Shown here piece by piece: positions 37,648-46,721 of a stretch of 64,000 bases of DNA. A model generated the notes under the pieces. That model searched no databases, had not been told where the DNA came from, and saw nothing but the letters and a program-made list of their open reading frames with translations. Numbering within the stretch: the first letter of the stretch is position 1; every line of letters begins with the position of its first letter. Source of the stretch: DATAZK01 sp965199805. Lineage in GTDB: Bacteria > Actinomycetota > Actinomycetes > Frankiales > Frankiaceae. The stretch is taken from the NCBI GenBank assembly GCA_965199805.1, contig CBDATO010000003.1, positions 868,001 through 932,000 of the forward strand. Direction: 5' to 3'. The translations under genes were made by a program, and so were the position numbers.

Positions 37648-37985
37648 GGCTCGTCCCCCGGCTCGTCCCCGACGACCCAGTTCGTACGGTTGCGGACCGC
37701 CTCCAGCGTCAGCACCGCGCAGATCGGGATCACGAGGAAGAACAGCAGCTCCTCGAGCGGCAGCCGGCCGGGCAGCACGACGCCCGTGGTCTGCCCGCGG
37801 TCGTACGCCCACTGGTGGCGGGAGATCGCGTACAGGTCCCACACCACGAAGATCACCACGATCGGCGCCAGCGTGAGCAGCAGCCGCTTCCACCGCGCGT
37901 AGACCCGGGTGCGCAGGAAGATCTCGAGCGGAGCGGTGCCGATCAGGCACCCGGCGAGCACGGCCAGGTAGATCAGGTGGCGCAT
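37644..37985 (-). CDS. crtYc: Lycopene cyclase subunit, first half (CrtYc type)
   Basis: A 113-residue membrane protein with three hydrophobic segments and the motif LPLEELLFFLVIP, matching the first half of the CrtYc/CrtYd (CrtYe/CrtYf) lycopene cyclases. ATG 37985 starts directly with the first membrane helix. The last 14 bases upstream overlap nothing essential of thiE, whose stop lies at 37999 on the same strand, 13 bp away. Whether one or both ends of lycopene are cyclised cannot be told from the sequence. Confidence 0.88.
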   Translation of the reverse strand: MRHLIYLAVLAGCLIGTAPLEIFLRTRVYARWKRLLLTLAPIVVIFVVWDLYAISRHQWAYDRGQTTGVVLPGRLPLEELLFFLVIPICAVLTLEAVRNRTNWVVGDEPGDEP

Positions 37986-37998
37986 CGAGCGGGGTGCG

Positions 37999-38676
37999 TC
38001 ATACCGCGGCGGCGAGCCGCTGCGCGAGCTCACCGGCGACGGCGTCGGGGTCGGCGGCCCCGGTGATGGCGCGCACGACGACGACCCGCCGCGCACCCGT
38101 GCTCAGCACCTCGTCCAGCGAGTCGGGCGCGACGCCGCCGGTGACGAACCACGGCCGGCTGTCGACGGCGAACGGCGGGGCGAGTGCCGCGGCCCGCTCG
38201 AGCAGGGCGAGACCGACACCCGGCCGCCCGGCCTTGGTCGGCGTCTCCCACACCGGGCCGACGCAGAAGTAGTCGAGGTCGGGGTCCTCCACCGCCGCGC
38301 GCAGCTGCGCCTCGTCATGGGTGGACTGGCCGAGCAGCACGTCGGGACCGACGATCCGGCGGGCGAGCGCGGGCGGGAGGTCGTCCTGACCGAGGTGCAG
38401 CACGTCGACGGGCGCGAAGGCGGCGATGTCGGCCCGGTCGTTCGCGCTGACGAGCGCCGGGGGCGTGCCGTCATGCGCCGCTGCCGTCACGACCTGCTCA
38501 CGCAGCTGACGCAGCGCCGCGACCTCCTCGCGCCACTCCAGGCCCTTGCGGCGCAGCTGGACGATGTGCACGCCGCGCGGCGCGATCGGCTCGGGGGTGC
38601 AGAGGTAGAGCTGAGCCGCGTGCAGCTTGGCCAGCCTGGCGGTCCGCTGCTGGTGGACGGCCGCGTCGGTACTCAT
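37999..38676 (-). CDS. thiE: Thiamine phosphate synthase
   Basis: A 225-residue TIM barrel that couples the pyrimidine and thiazole halves of thiamine. Motifs: LRRKGLEWREEV (substrate Lys), DVLHLGQDDLP, LLGQSTHDEAQL and YFCVGPVWETPTKAGRPGVGL with the phosphate-binding GGVAPDSL afterwards. Length is normal. No other thiamine gene and no room for a TPP riboswitch (66 bp to the next gene). AGGAG is about 11 bases from the ATG. In Streptomyces a thiE gene also lies in this neighbourhood as I recall. Confidence 0.9.
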   Translation of the reverse strand: MSTDAAVHQQRTARLAKLHAAQLYLCTPEPIAPRGVHIVQLRRKGLEWREEVAALRQLREQVVTAAAHDGTPPALVSANDRADIAAFAPVDVLHLGQDDLPPALARRIVGPDVLLGQSTHDEAQLRAAVEDPDLDYFCVGPVWETPTKAGRPGVGLALLERAAALAPPFAVDSRPWFVTGGVAPDSLDEVLSTGARRVVVVRAITGAADPDAVAGELAQRLAAAV

Positions 38677-38742
38677 GGGGACAGTGTCTCCTGCCCGGCC
38701 GGTGACGCGCTCGAGGTGGGGCGACGCGCGCTCAGGCCCGGG

Positions 38743-39066
38743 TCAGAACGCGAGCGCCTGCGCCCGGCGGTGGACCTCGCGACCCCGGTTCTCGTTCAGC
38801 GCCGCGACCGGGGTGCCCGGCAGGGTCTCGTCCTCGGTGAAGAGCCACTGCATCGCTTCGGCCTCGTCGTAGCCGTTGTCGAACAGCACCGTCAGCAGGC
38901 CCGGCAGGCCCTTGACGATCTGGCCGTCGGCGATGAATTCGGCCGGCACGACGAGCACGCCGTCGCGGCGCTCGGCGAGCAGGCGGTGGTCACGGACCAT
39001 CTGGCGGACCCGGGAGATCGAGATGTCGAGCCGCTCGGCGACGTCAGGAAGAGGTAGCCATTCCAC
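38743..39066 (-). CDS. Rv2175c-like DNA-binding protein
   Basis: A 107-residue protein with an N-terminal winged helix-turn-helix (LPLPDVAERLDISISRVRQMVRDHRLLAERRDG) and the Rv2175c C-terminal domain (PAEFIADGQIVKGLPGLLTVLFDNGYDEAEAMQWLFTEDE). In M. tuberculosis Rv2175c is phosphorylated by the adjacent kinase PknL on an N-terminal Thr that is absent from this shorter N-terminus. A PASTA kinase gene lies 1.5 kb away here. Start GTG 39066; TTCACT stands six bases before it, a near -10. Confidence 0.85.
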   Translation of the reverse strand: MEWLPLPDVAERLDISISRVRQMVRDHRLLAERRDGVLVVPAEFIADGQIVKGLPGLLTVLFDNGYDEAEAMQWLFTEDETLPGTPVAALNENRGREVHRRAQALAF

Positions 39067-39125
39067 TCGACGAGTGAACCACCTGCGCGGCTGCGGTAGC
39101 GGCAGACGCTGGCAAGCTGAACCGC

Positions 39126-39479
39126 ATGGAGCGGGTGCTGGGTATCGGGGGCTACTTCCTGCGGGCGGCGGATCCGGAGGCCCTCGGCGCCTGGTACCGC
39201 GACAACCTCGGCCTGATCACCGACGAGAACGGCGCGTGGCCGGCGGCTGCCGGCCCGACCACCTTCGCGGCCTTCGGGGCCGACACCGACTACTTCGGCG
39301 CGCTGAGCCAGCAGGTCATGCTCAACTTCCGGGTCCGCGACCTGGACGCGATGCTCGCCCAGCTGCGGGCGGCGGGTGCCGACGTGGCAGCCGAGACGCA
39401 GGAGATGGACGGCGTCGGCCGCTTCGGCTGGGTCACCGACCCGGAGGGCAACCGGATCGAGCTGTGGCAGCCCGCCTGA
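39126..39479 (+). CDS. VOC (glyoxalase/bleomycin resistance) family protein
   Basis: A 117-residue vicinal oxygen chelate domain: GIGGYFLRAADPEALGAWYRDNLGL at the start and WVTDPEGNRIELWQPA at the end, the latter with the usual metal-binding Glu. It is divergent from the Rv2175c-like gene. Substrate unknown; single-domain members often dimerise. Confidence 0.88.
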   Translation: MERVLGIGGYFLRAADPEALGAWYRDNLGLITDENGAWPAAAGPTTFAAFGADTDYFGALSQQVMLNFRVRDLDAMLAQLRAAGADVAAETQEMDGVGRFGWVTDPEGNRIELWQPA

Positions 39480-39495
39480 GCGATGCCGGTACGGG

Positions 39496-40539
39496 TCAGC
39501 GGCGGCGTACCGACGGGTCGACCCCGTTGGTGACGTCGCGCACCGGCTCGCCGCGGATGACGCGGCTGACGTTGGCCACCACGCCGCCCATGAGGCGTAC
39601 GCCCGACTGCTGGGTGGAGCCGGCGACGTGGGGCGACAGCAGCAGCCGGTCGTGCTCGAGCGCCAGCAGCGGGTTGTCGGCCGGGATGGGCTCGGTCTCG
39701 TACACGTCGAAGGCGGCGCCGCCGAGCGAGCCGTCGGCAAGCAGGTCGGCCACCGCCTGCTCGTCGACGATGCCGCCGCGGCTGACGCTGATCACCAGCG
39801 CGCCCGCCGGCAAGCGGCGCAGCATGCCGCGGTCGAGCAGGTCACGGGTCTCGCGTCCGAGGGCGACCGCGTTGATCAGCATGTCGCTGGCCGCCACCAG
39901 CTCCCCCACATCGGAGATGTACGTGGCGCCGTACTCGGATCCGGTCGGCCGCTGCCGGCGCGACCAGTACCGCACGTGGCAGCCGAGCCCGGCGAAAGCG
40001 CGGGCGCAGCCCTGCCCGATCGGGCCGAAGCCGACGATCCCGACCGTGCGGCCGGCAAGCTCCGTCGCGCCGCGGGAGGTCATCTCGGTCTGCGGCCAGC
40101 GACCGGCGCGTAGCCCGTCCTCGGCGAAGCGGAACATCCGGCAGATCGACAGCGCGGCACCGACGGTCCACTCGGTGACGGCCGCGGCGTTGAAGCCGGC
40201 CACGTTGGACAGCGGGATGCCCGCTGCGGCGAGCGCGTCGGCGTCGTGGGACTGCACGCCGACGCTCGGCTGCTGCACGAAGGCGAGCCGCGGCAGCCGC
40301 GCGAGGGCGGCGGCGTCGAGGCCCTGGCCGGCCGGGCGCCAGTCGGCGAGCACGAGGTCGACACGGCCGAGCTCGTCCGGCGACAGGTCGTCGAGCCGCT
40401 CGGCCTGCAGCAGCGTGAGCGGCAGGTCGCCGAACAGGGCGTCCAGCGTCTCGCGTGGCATCGGGGCGAGCGCCAGCAGGGTCCACGACTGCCCCGAGAC
40501 GGGGAGCGGCGGGTTTGTCGTCGGCTCCGGCTGCGTCAT
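39496..40539 (-). CDS. D-2-hydroxyacid dehydrogenase family protein
   Basis: A 347-residue NAD(P)-dependent dehydrogenase. The dinucleotide motif is VGIVGFGPIGQG (about 168-179). The catalytic Arg is in VSRGGIVDE, Glu in DVYETEPIP and His in LSPHVAGST, so all three catalytic residues are present. The substrate (glycerate, lactate or another) is not determinable. It is convergent with the VOC gene and divergent from the PASTA kinase gene. Confidence 0.88.
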   Translation of the reverse strand: MTQPEPTTNPPLPVSGQSWTLLALAPMPRETLDALFGDLPLTLLQAERLDDLSPDELGRVDLVLADWRPAGQGLDAAALARLPRLAFVQQPSVGVQSHDADALAAAGIPLSNVAGFNAAAVTEWTVGAALSICRMFRFAEDGLRAGRWPQTEMTSRGATELAGRTVGIVGFGPIGQGCARAFAGLGCHVRYWSRRQRPTGSEYGATYISDVGELVAASDMLINAVALGRETRDLLDRGMLRRLPAGALVISVSRGGIVDEQAVADLLADGSLGGAAFDVYETEPIPADNPLLALEHDRLLLSPHVAGSTQQSGVRLMGGVVANVSRVIRGEPVRDVTNGVDPSVRRR

Positions 40540-40563
40540 ACCGGCGACAGTGCCACCGTTGCC

Positions 40564-40569
40564 TAGACT
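40564..40569 (+). promoter_or_regulatory. -10 element of leaderless PASTA kinase gene
   Basis: TAGACT ends six bases before the ATG at 40576; no ribosome site is present. Confidence 0.6.
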
Positions 40570-40575
40570 CCGCGC

Positions 40576-42660
40576 ATGAGGACCGTCCTCAGCTCAGGAG
40601 CTGACCCCTTGGAGGGCCGGCTGCTGGACGGGCGGTACGAGATCAGGAGCCGCCTGGCGTCGGGCGGCATGGCCGTGGTCTACACGGCGCTCGACACCCG
40701 GCTCGACCGCACGGTCGCGGTCAAGGTGATGCACCCGGTCTTCGCCGCCGACGACGACTTCGTCGCCCGCTTCCGCCGCGAGGCGAAGGCCGCAGCCCGG
40801 CTGTCGAACCCCCACGTGGTGTCGGTGACCGACCAGGGCCGCGACGGCGATGTCATCTTCCTGGTGATGGAGCTCGTCGAGGGCCGCACCCTGCGTGAGG
40901 TGCTGCGCGAGGCGGGCCGGCTGCCGGTGGGCCAGGCGCTCGCCGTGATGGTGCCGGTGCTCGACGCCCTCGCCTCGGCCCACCGGGCGGGCTTCGTGCA
41001 CCGCGACGTCAAGCCGGAGAACGTGCTGGTCGGTGACGACGGCAGCATCAAGGTGGGCGACTTCGGGCTCGCCCGCGCGGTCGACACCTCACCGCTGACG
41101 GCCACCACCGGGGTGCTGCTCGGCACCGTCGCCTACCTCGCGCCCGAGCAGGTCGCCCGGGGCGTTGCCGACGCCCGCGCCGACGTCTACGCCTGCGGCG
41201 TCATGCTCTTCGAGCTCATCACCGGCCACCCGCCGTTCAGCGGGTCCAATGCACTGCAGGTCGCCTACCAGCACCTGCACGACGACGTACCCAAGCCGTC
41301 GTCGCTGGTGGAGGGCGTGCCGGGCTCGGTCGACCGACTGGTCGCCGCGGCCACCGCGCGCGATCCGGCGGAGCGCCCGCACGACGCCACGGCGATGCTC
41401 TTCCGTACCAAGGCCGTCCTCGAGCGCCTCGGACCGGACGCGGCCGGTCCCCCGGTCCGCCGCGATACCGCCCCGCTGGGTGCACTCGGCTTCGCGCTCG
41501 CCGAGGAGGACGCGCTCGGCGTCGCCGACGCGGCGCGGCAACCGGGTGCATCCGACGCCCCGGCGCCGTCAGCTCCTCCCGTGACACCGCCGACGGCGAC
41601 CGCCGAGGACTTCGTCGATCCCCGGGAGCTGCCGCCCCTCGTCGCCGACGCCGACCTGCCCCCGCCCGCCGCGCGGCGTTTCCGTCGGCACGACACCGGC
41701 GAGCTGCCGTCCCCCGACTCCCCCGCCGACGACGAGGACGAGCCGCGCCGACGACGCGGGGCTGCGTTCTTCAGCCGGGGCTTCTTCAGCCGGGGACGTG
41801 TCGCCGTGCTCACCGTCGTGCTGCTGGCAGTGGTCGGCGGCCTGGTGGGCTGGAAGCTGGCCACTCGTACGGTCGCCGTGCCCTTCGTCATCGGGCAGGC
41901 TCCGGCCGCCGCGCAGGCGGCGCTCACCGACAAGCACCTCAAGGCGCACGTCAGCGACGTGCAGGTCTACTCCGAGACGGTGAAGCGGGGCGATGTCGCC
42001 GCGACCGATCCGTTGCCGGGAGACGACGTCAAGCGCGGCACCGACGTCACCCTGCGGGTCTCGCTCGGCCCGGAGCGCTACAGCGTGCCGGCCATCACCG
42101 ACCGCACCGTCTCGTACGCGAACGACGCGCTGAAGATCGCCCGTCTCAAGCCCGGCGACGTCACCAAGGTGTGGAGCGACACCGTCGAGGCCGACGTCGT
42201 CATCTCCGCGAGCCCTGCCGCCGGCACCTCGGTGAAGGCCGACACCCCGGTCGACTACACGGTCAGCAAGGGACCCCAGCCGGTCGAGCTGCCGAAGCTC
42301 GACGGCCTGACCGGCGACCAGGCCAAGCTCGCCCTGACCAAGCTGGGACTGAAAGTCACTGTCACGTCCGAGTTCAGCGAGACCGTCACCTTCAACCAGG
42401 TCATCGGGGTCAACCCCAGCAAGGATCTGCACCGCACCGACACCGTGACCCTCACCATCAGCAAGGGCCCGCCGCTGGTGCAGATCCCGAGCGACATCAA
42501 GAGCTACAACCCGGCCAACGCCCAGCGCTACCTGGAGTCACTCGGCCTCAAGGTGGCGACGTACAACATCCCCGGGCTGAAGAGCCGGGTCATCGGCACC
42601 GACCCGGACCCCGGCACGATGGTGCGCGTGGGGTCCACCGTCACACTCGTGCTGATCTAG
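40576..42660 (+). CDS. Serine/threonine protein kinase with four PASTA domains
   Basis: A 694-residue membrane kinase. The kinase domain spans about 15-275: SRLASGGMAVVY, VAVKVM, HRDVKPENVL, KVGDFGLAR and APEQ are intact. A Pro/Asp-rich linker leads to a TM at about 408-428, then four extracellular PASTA repeats of about 66 residues that bind cell-wall fragments or lipid II. The position near the Rv2175c-like gene and DAHP synthase corresponds to mycobacterial pknL, which lacks PASTA repeats; this one has the fuller layout. It likely controls cell-wall growth. Confidence 0.92.
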   Translation: MRTVLSSGADPLEGRLLDGRYEIRSRLASGGMAVVYTALDTRLDRTVAVKVMHPVFAADDDFVARFRREAKAAARLSNPHVVSVTDQGRDGDVIFLVMELVEGRTLREVLREAGRLPVGQALAVMVPVLDALASAHRAGFVHRDVKPENVLVGDDGSIKVGDFGLARAVDTSPLTATTGVLLGTVAYLAPEQVARGVADARADVYACGVMLFELITGHPPFSGSNALQVAYQHLHDDVPKPSSLVEGVPGSVDRLVAAATARDPAERPHDATAMLFRTKAVLERLGPDAAGPPVRRDTAPLGALGFALAEEDALGVADAARQPGASDAPAPSAPPVTPPTATAEDFVDPRELPPLVADADLPPPAARRFRRHDTGELPSPDSPADDEDEPRRRRGAAFFSRGFFSRGRVAVLTVVLLAVVGGLVGWKLATRTVAVPFVIGQAPAAAQAALTDKHLKAHVSDVQVYSETVKRGDVAATDPLPGDDVKRGTDVTLRVSLGPERYSVPAITDRTVSYANDALKIARLKPGDVTKVWSDTVEADVVISASPAAGTSVKADTPVDYTVSKGPQPVELPKLDGLTGDQAKLALTKLGLKVTVTSEFSETVTFNQVIGVNPSKDLHRTDTVTLTISKGPPLVQIPSDIKSYNPANAQRYLESLGLKVATYNIPGLKSRVIGTDPDPGTMVRVGSTVTLVLI

Positions 42661-42691
42661 TACGCGCCACCATCGACGCCCAGTGATCCCC

Positions 42692-42721
42692 CGGCCTGTG
42701 ATGTCTCGGCCTGTGATGTCT
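42692..42721 (+). repeat. Tandem 15-bp duplication before endonuclease IV gene
   Basis: Two perfect adjacent copies of CGGCCTGTGATGTCT end four bases before the ATG at 42726. This may alter the promoter or leader of the gene. Confidence 0.8.
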
Positions 42722-42725
42722 CGAC

Positions 42726-43607
42726 ATGCCGGCTCGTAAGCCGAGCGCGGTCGGCTCCCACGTGCCGACCGCGGCCGGGCTGGTGAAGGGAGCTCTCCCG
42801 TACGCGGAACGGGTGGGCGCGCAGGCGGTGCAGATCTTCCTCGGCAATCCGCGCGGCTGGTCGCTGAGCGCCGGTGATCCTGCGGTCGACGCCGCCTTCG
42901 CCGAGCGCTGCGCCGCGCTGCGGATGCCGGTCTTCGTGCACGCCCCGTACCTGATCAACCTCGGGTCGCCGCAGGCCGTGACGGTCGAGCGGTCGGTGCA
43001 GTCGCTGGCGCACGGGCTGCAGCGGTGCCGGGCCGTCGGAGCGCGCGGGCTGGTGCTGCACGCCGGGTCGGCGGTCGACCCCGCAGGCCGCGACGCGGCG
43101 CTCGCGCAGCTCACCACCCACCTGCTGCCGCTGCTGGACGAGCTGGACGCCGGCTCGTCCGCCGATCCGCTGCGCGTCCTCATCGAGCCGACGCCGGGCG
43201 GCGCGGGTGCACTCGCGGCGACGATCGACGACCTCGAGCCGTTCTTCGCCGCGCTGCAGGGCCACCCGCGGCTCGGCGTGTGCCTGGACACCTGCCACGC
43301 GTACGCCGCCGGGCACGACCTCGCGACCGCCGGCGGGGTGCGGCAGGTGCTCAACCGGCTGGTCAAGCTCGTGGGACGCGGCCGCCTCGGCCTGGTGCAC
43401 GCGAACGACTCGCGTGACCCGCTCGGCTCGCGCCGTGACCGGCATGCCCCGGTCGGGGTCGGCACCATCGGGCTCGACCCGTTCCGGGAGCTCTTCGTCC
43501 ATCCCGCGACGCGCGGCATCCCGGTCGTCATCGAGACGCCGGGCGACGAGGACCGCCACCGCAGCGACCTCGCCACGCTGCGCCGGCTGCGTGACACCGC
43601 GCCCTGA
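42726..43607 (+). CDS. nfo: Deoxyribonuclease IV (AP endonuclease)
   Basis: A 293-residue xylose-isomerase-type TIM barrel that cuts DNA at abasic sites. The three-zinc ligands appear in FVHAPYLINL, LVLHAGSAV, LIEPTPGG, VCLDTCHAYAAGHD, LVHANDSRDPLGSRRDRHAPVG and VIETPG. Length is normal. It starts 65 bp after the kinase stop on the same strand. No LexA box is seen at its start. Confidence 0.9.
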   Translation: MPARKPSAVGSHVPTAAGLVKGALPYAERVGAQAVQIFLGNPRGWSLSAGDPAVDAAFAERCAALRMPVFVHAPYLINLGSPQAVTVERSVQSLAHGLQRCRAVGARGLVLHAGSAVDPAGRDAALAQLTTHLLPLLDELDAGSSADPLRVLIEPTPGGAGALAATIDDLEPFFAALQGHPRLGVCLDTCHAYAAGHDLATAGGVRQVLNRLVKLVGRGRLGLVHANDSRDPLGSRRDRHAPVGVGTIGLDPFRELFVHPATRGIPVVIETPGDEDRHRSDLATLRRLRDTAP

Positions 43608-43743
43608 GCGGGACCGAACCCCGCAGAGGTCGTGCGTGCCGGGTCCGGGTGGCGCACTATGAAGGCGAACACGATCGGTCAGCAGGGGTGCCGGTCGGTG
43701 ACGGATGTCCGCGGGTGACGGCATCGGGTGAGGGAGCGCTGTC

Positions 43744-45885
43744 GTGGTAGCGAACCTGCTCGGACGCAAGTCCGACGCGTTCGCCGACCTGCTCGACGGT
43801 CCCCCGGCCGACCCGTCCGCCGTCGACCCGGCCCTCGTCCAGCTGAGCAGGCTGGTCCAGCGGCTGTCCTCCGTGCCCGCGCCCGCCGCGCCCTTCCGTG
43901 AAGGGCTGCGCGACCAGCTGATCGCCGCCGGTACGCACGCGACCGTCACCCTGCATCCGCCGGACGGTGGGTCGGCGCTGCACGCCCCCGCCGGACAGGG
44001 CGCCGGGACGACGGGTGCGGGCTCCGCAGCACCAGCCGGCACGGGAGCGGCCGGCAGCACGGCCGGCGGAGCCGCAGGCGCTGGTGGAACGGCCGGAGCA
44101 GCCGGGAGCGGTGCCGCCGGAGCCGGGGCGGCCGGCACCTCCGCCGCCGCCACCGCCAGCGCTGGTGCGACAGCCGCGGGCGGGGTCGGCGGCCTGGGCG
44201 CCGCCGTCGGCACCGCCGTCACGACCGTCGCGAAGACGGCGCCGCTGTGGGCCAAGCTCTTCATCGCCGGCACCGCGGTCGCGGTGTCCGGCACCGGGGT
44301 CGGGGTCAGCGCCGACCGCGCGCTGCCCGGTGACTTCTTCTACGGCGTGAAGAAGCAGGTCGAGGCCGTCCAGCTGGACCTCGCGAGCGGTGCCCGGGAC
44401 AAGGCCCTCACCCAGCTCGGCATCGCCCACGCCCGGGCGAACGAGATCAAGGCCCTCATCGCCCGCGAGCACGTCGTCCCGGGCAAGCCGCTGTCGGCCG
44501 GGGTCGCCAAGGACATCCGCTCGGCCCTGGAGAACTGGGCCGAGAACGCCGGCGAGGGCACCACCTCGCTCGTCAAGCAGATCCGGGCGCTCGGCTCCGC
44601 CCCGGCGAACGCGCTGGAGTCGGCCAAGCTGCGGCGGACGCTCGACGAGTTCACCACCCAGCAGTTCACCCAGCTCGGCACGACGCTGGCCGATCTGCCC
44701 ACCGGGACGGTGCAGAGCCTGACGGTGTCGGCGCTCGGGTATCTGCAGCGGGTCGACCGCGTACTGGGCGGGACCACGGTCGGCCTGGTGCAGGCGCTGT
44801 CCGACCAGCTGCCGGTGCCGCTCGCGTCGATCCAGGGCATCCGTGGGCTCGGCACCGTCCTGCACCTGCCGGCCGGGATCACGGGAGTCGCGCAGGCGAT
44901 CCCGGCACCACCCGCGCCATTGTCGGGAGGCGGGGCCGCCGTCATCCCGCCACTGGCCGCGCTGTCCTCCCTGCCCGGGCTCCCGGTGCCGCAGCTGGTG
45001 CCGAAGGTCCAGCTGCCCCCGCTGAAGCTGCCCAGCGTCACCCTGCGCCCGGGGTCGCTGCCGGGCGTCTCGGTGCCGGGGGCTTCCCTGCCGGGCGTGA
45101 AGCTGCCCGGGGTGACGGTGCCGGGCGTCTCGCTTCCGGGGGTATCCGTGCCGCCGCTGCGCGTACCGACGGTCCCCCTGCCGAGCCTGTCGGTCCCGTC
45201 CGTGGTCGGTGGCCTGCGGACGGCCCTTCCGTCCGCGGTACAGAGTCTCGGAGGTCGGCTGCTCGGCGGAGCAACTCCCGTGCCGCTGCCGACCGGTGCG
45301 GTCAGCAAGACGCTCGATGACGTCGACAAGGCGGTCGGCAAGACGGTCGACAAGGGCGTTGCCGGCGTCAGCAAGACGGTGGGCGACGTCGGCACGACCG
45401 TCTCGCAGACCGTCGACGGGCTCGGCGGCACGGTCTCCCAGACCGTCGACGGCGTCGGCAACGCGGTCGAGAGTCTCGGCGGCGACGTCCCCGGGACGGT
45501 GAAGAACCTCGGCGCCACCACCGGCACGACGGTGGAGAACCTCGGCGGCACCGTCGACAAGAGCCTCGACGGCGTCACCAAGACGGCGACCGGGGTCGGC
45601 GAGACCGTCGACGAGACCGTGCGCGATCTCGGGCGGACCGTCGAGGACCTGGGGCAGACGGTGCCGGAGGTCGGCAAGGCCGCACCCGACGTCGCCAAAA
45701 ACGTGCCCGACGTCGGCCAGACCGTCGACGGGGTCACCGCCCCGATCGCCGACCCGCTGGGCAGCGTCACCGGCGGCCTGACCAGTACGTCCGGCCCCTC
45801 GCTGCCGCTGCCGACCACCGTTCCGGCGCTGCCGGCCCTGCCCGACCTCGGCAGTCTCGGCGGCCTGGGCGGCCTCGGCGGCTAG
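43744..45885 (+). CDS. DUF5667 protein with long repetitive C-terminus
   Basis: A 713-residue protein. The N-terminus (about 1-75) is soluble, then a Gly/Ala-rich linker. One membrane segment lies at about 178-200, followed by the DUF5667 start ADRALPGDFFYGVKKQVEAVQL and a helical region to about 370. The rest is low complexity: a run of six LPGVxVPG-like units (about 438-475), then repeats built on TVDG/TVSQTVDG/GxTVENLGG (about 520-690). DUF5667 proteins often act as membrane partners of sigma factors; no sigma gene is beside it. The start GTG has GGGAG upstream. The tail may span or attach to the wall. Confidence 0.75.
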   Translation: MVANLLGRKSDAFADLLDGPPADPSAVDPALVQLSRLVQRLSSVPAPAAPFREGLRDQLIAAGTHATVTLHPPDGGSALHAPAGQGAGTTGAGSAAPAGTGAAGSTAGGAAGAGGTAGAAGSGAAGAGAAGTSAAATASAGATAAGGVGGLGAAVGTAVTTVAKTAPLWAKLFIAGTAVAVSGTGVGVSADRALPGDFFYGVKKQVEAVQLDLASGARDKALTQLGIAHARANEIKALIAREHVVPGKPLSAGVAKDIRSALENWAENAGEGTTSLVKQIRALGSAPANALESAKLRRTLDEFTTQQFTQLGTTLADLPTGTVQSLTVSALGYLQRVDRVLGGTTVGLVQALSDQLPVPLASIQGIRGLGTVLHLPAGITGVAQAIPAPPAPLSGGGAAVIPPLAALSSLPGLPVPQLVPKVQLPPLKLPSVTLRPGSLPGVSVPGASLPGVKLPGVTVPGVSLPGVSVPPLRVPTVPLPSLSVPSVVGGLRTALPSAVQSLGGRLLGGATPVPLPTGAVSKTLDDVDKAVGKTVDKGVAGVSKTVGDVGTTVSQTVDGLGGTVSQTVDGVGNAVESLGGDVPGTVKNLGATTGTTVENLGGTVDKSLDGVTKTATGVGETVDETVRDLGRTVEDLGQTVPEVGKAAPDVAKNVPDVGQTVDGVTAPIADPLGSVTGGLTSTSGPSLPLPTTVPALPALPDLGSLGGLGGLGG

Positions 45886-45891
45886 CTGCCG

Positions 45892-46665
45892 TCAGCCGGT
45901 GGAGGTGCTGCGGGCCGGGTCCGGGAGGACGCGTACGTACGGCTGGTAGGTCGGGCTTGCCAGCACACCGAGGATGGTCTCGGAGACCTCCGGGCAGTTC
46001 ATCGTGCCCGGGCCGTTGTCGAACAGGTAGCCGTTCGCGGCCCACTGCGGTGACAGCTCGGCGAGCAGGGTCTGGTCCCAGCCGGCGAAGACGCCGGTGC
46101 CGAGGGTCATCCCGATCGACACGGTCGTGAAGTGCACGTCGGTGTACTCCGAGCGCCAGGCGTGGGCGAGCTCTTCCAGCGCGGCCTTGCTGGTCGCGTA
46201 CGCACCCATGCCGGGCAGCGGGCGCCCGACCGAGGTCGCGGAGATGTAGAGCGCCCGGCCCTTCACGGCCTGCAGGTGCGGCAGCGCGGCACTCGTCAGC
46301 AGCGAGGCGCCGACGAGGTTGGTGGCGAGCAGCCGGTGCCAGGCGGCGGAGTCGACGTCGACCATGCGCACCAGCGGGTCGATCGCCGTCGAGTAGACGA
46401 AGGCGTCGAGTCCGCCGAAGGCGTCCACCGTTTGCGCGACGGCGGCCGTGACGTCGTCGGGCACGGTGACGTCGCAGCGCACCGCGAGCGCGCCGGACCC
46501 GGCATCGACGACCGCCTTGTCGAGCAGCTCCTCACGGCGCCCGGAGAAGGCGACCCGGGCACCCTGGGCGGCCAGCGCCAACCCGAGGTCGAGACCGACT
46601 CCCGAGGAGGCCCCCATGACGAGGATCCGTTGACCGTCCAGCGCGGGAAATGTCGAGGTCGCCAT
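45892..46665 (-). CDS. Short-chain dehydrogenase/reductase
   Basis: A 257-residue Rossmann enzyme with the cofactor motif MGASSGVGLDLG (about 17-28), Arg in FSGRREEL suggesting NADPH use, the NNAG region altered to YSTAIDP, catalytic Ser in YISATSVGR and YATSK at about 155-159. Substrate unknown. The NAG motif replaced by STA is unusual for a classical member. Convergent with the DUF5667 gene, six bases from its stop. Confidence 0.88.
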   Translation of the reverse strand: MATSTFPALDGQRILVMGASSGVGLDLGLALAAQGARVAFSGRREELLDKAVVDAGSGALAVRCDVTVPDDVTAAVAQTVDAFGGLDAFVYSTAIDPLVRMVDVDSAAWHRLLATNLVGASLLTSAALPHLQAVKGRALYISATSVGRPLPGMGAYATSKAALEELAHAWRSEYTDVHFTTVSIGMTLGTGVFAGWDQTLLAELSPQWAANGYLFDNGPGTMNCPEVSETILGVLASPTYQPYVRVLPDPARSTSTG

Positions 46666-46671
46666 TTCGGC

Positions 46672-46677
46672 AACCTA
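46672..46677 (-). promoter_or_regulatory. -10 element of leaderless dehydrogenase gene
   Basis: TAGGTT on the minus strand ends six bases before the ATG at 46665. Confidence 0.6.
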
Positions 46678-46721
46678 CGACAGCCCCTTTCCGACCTCTA
46701 CCGACCCCCCATGGCGGACGA

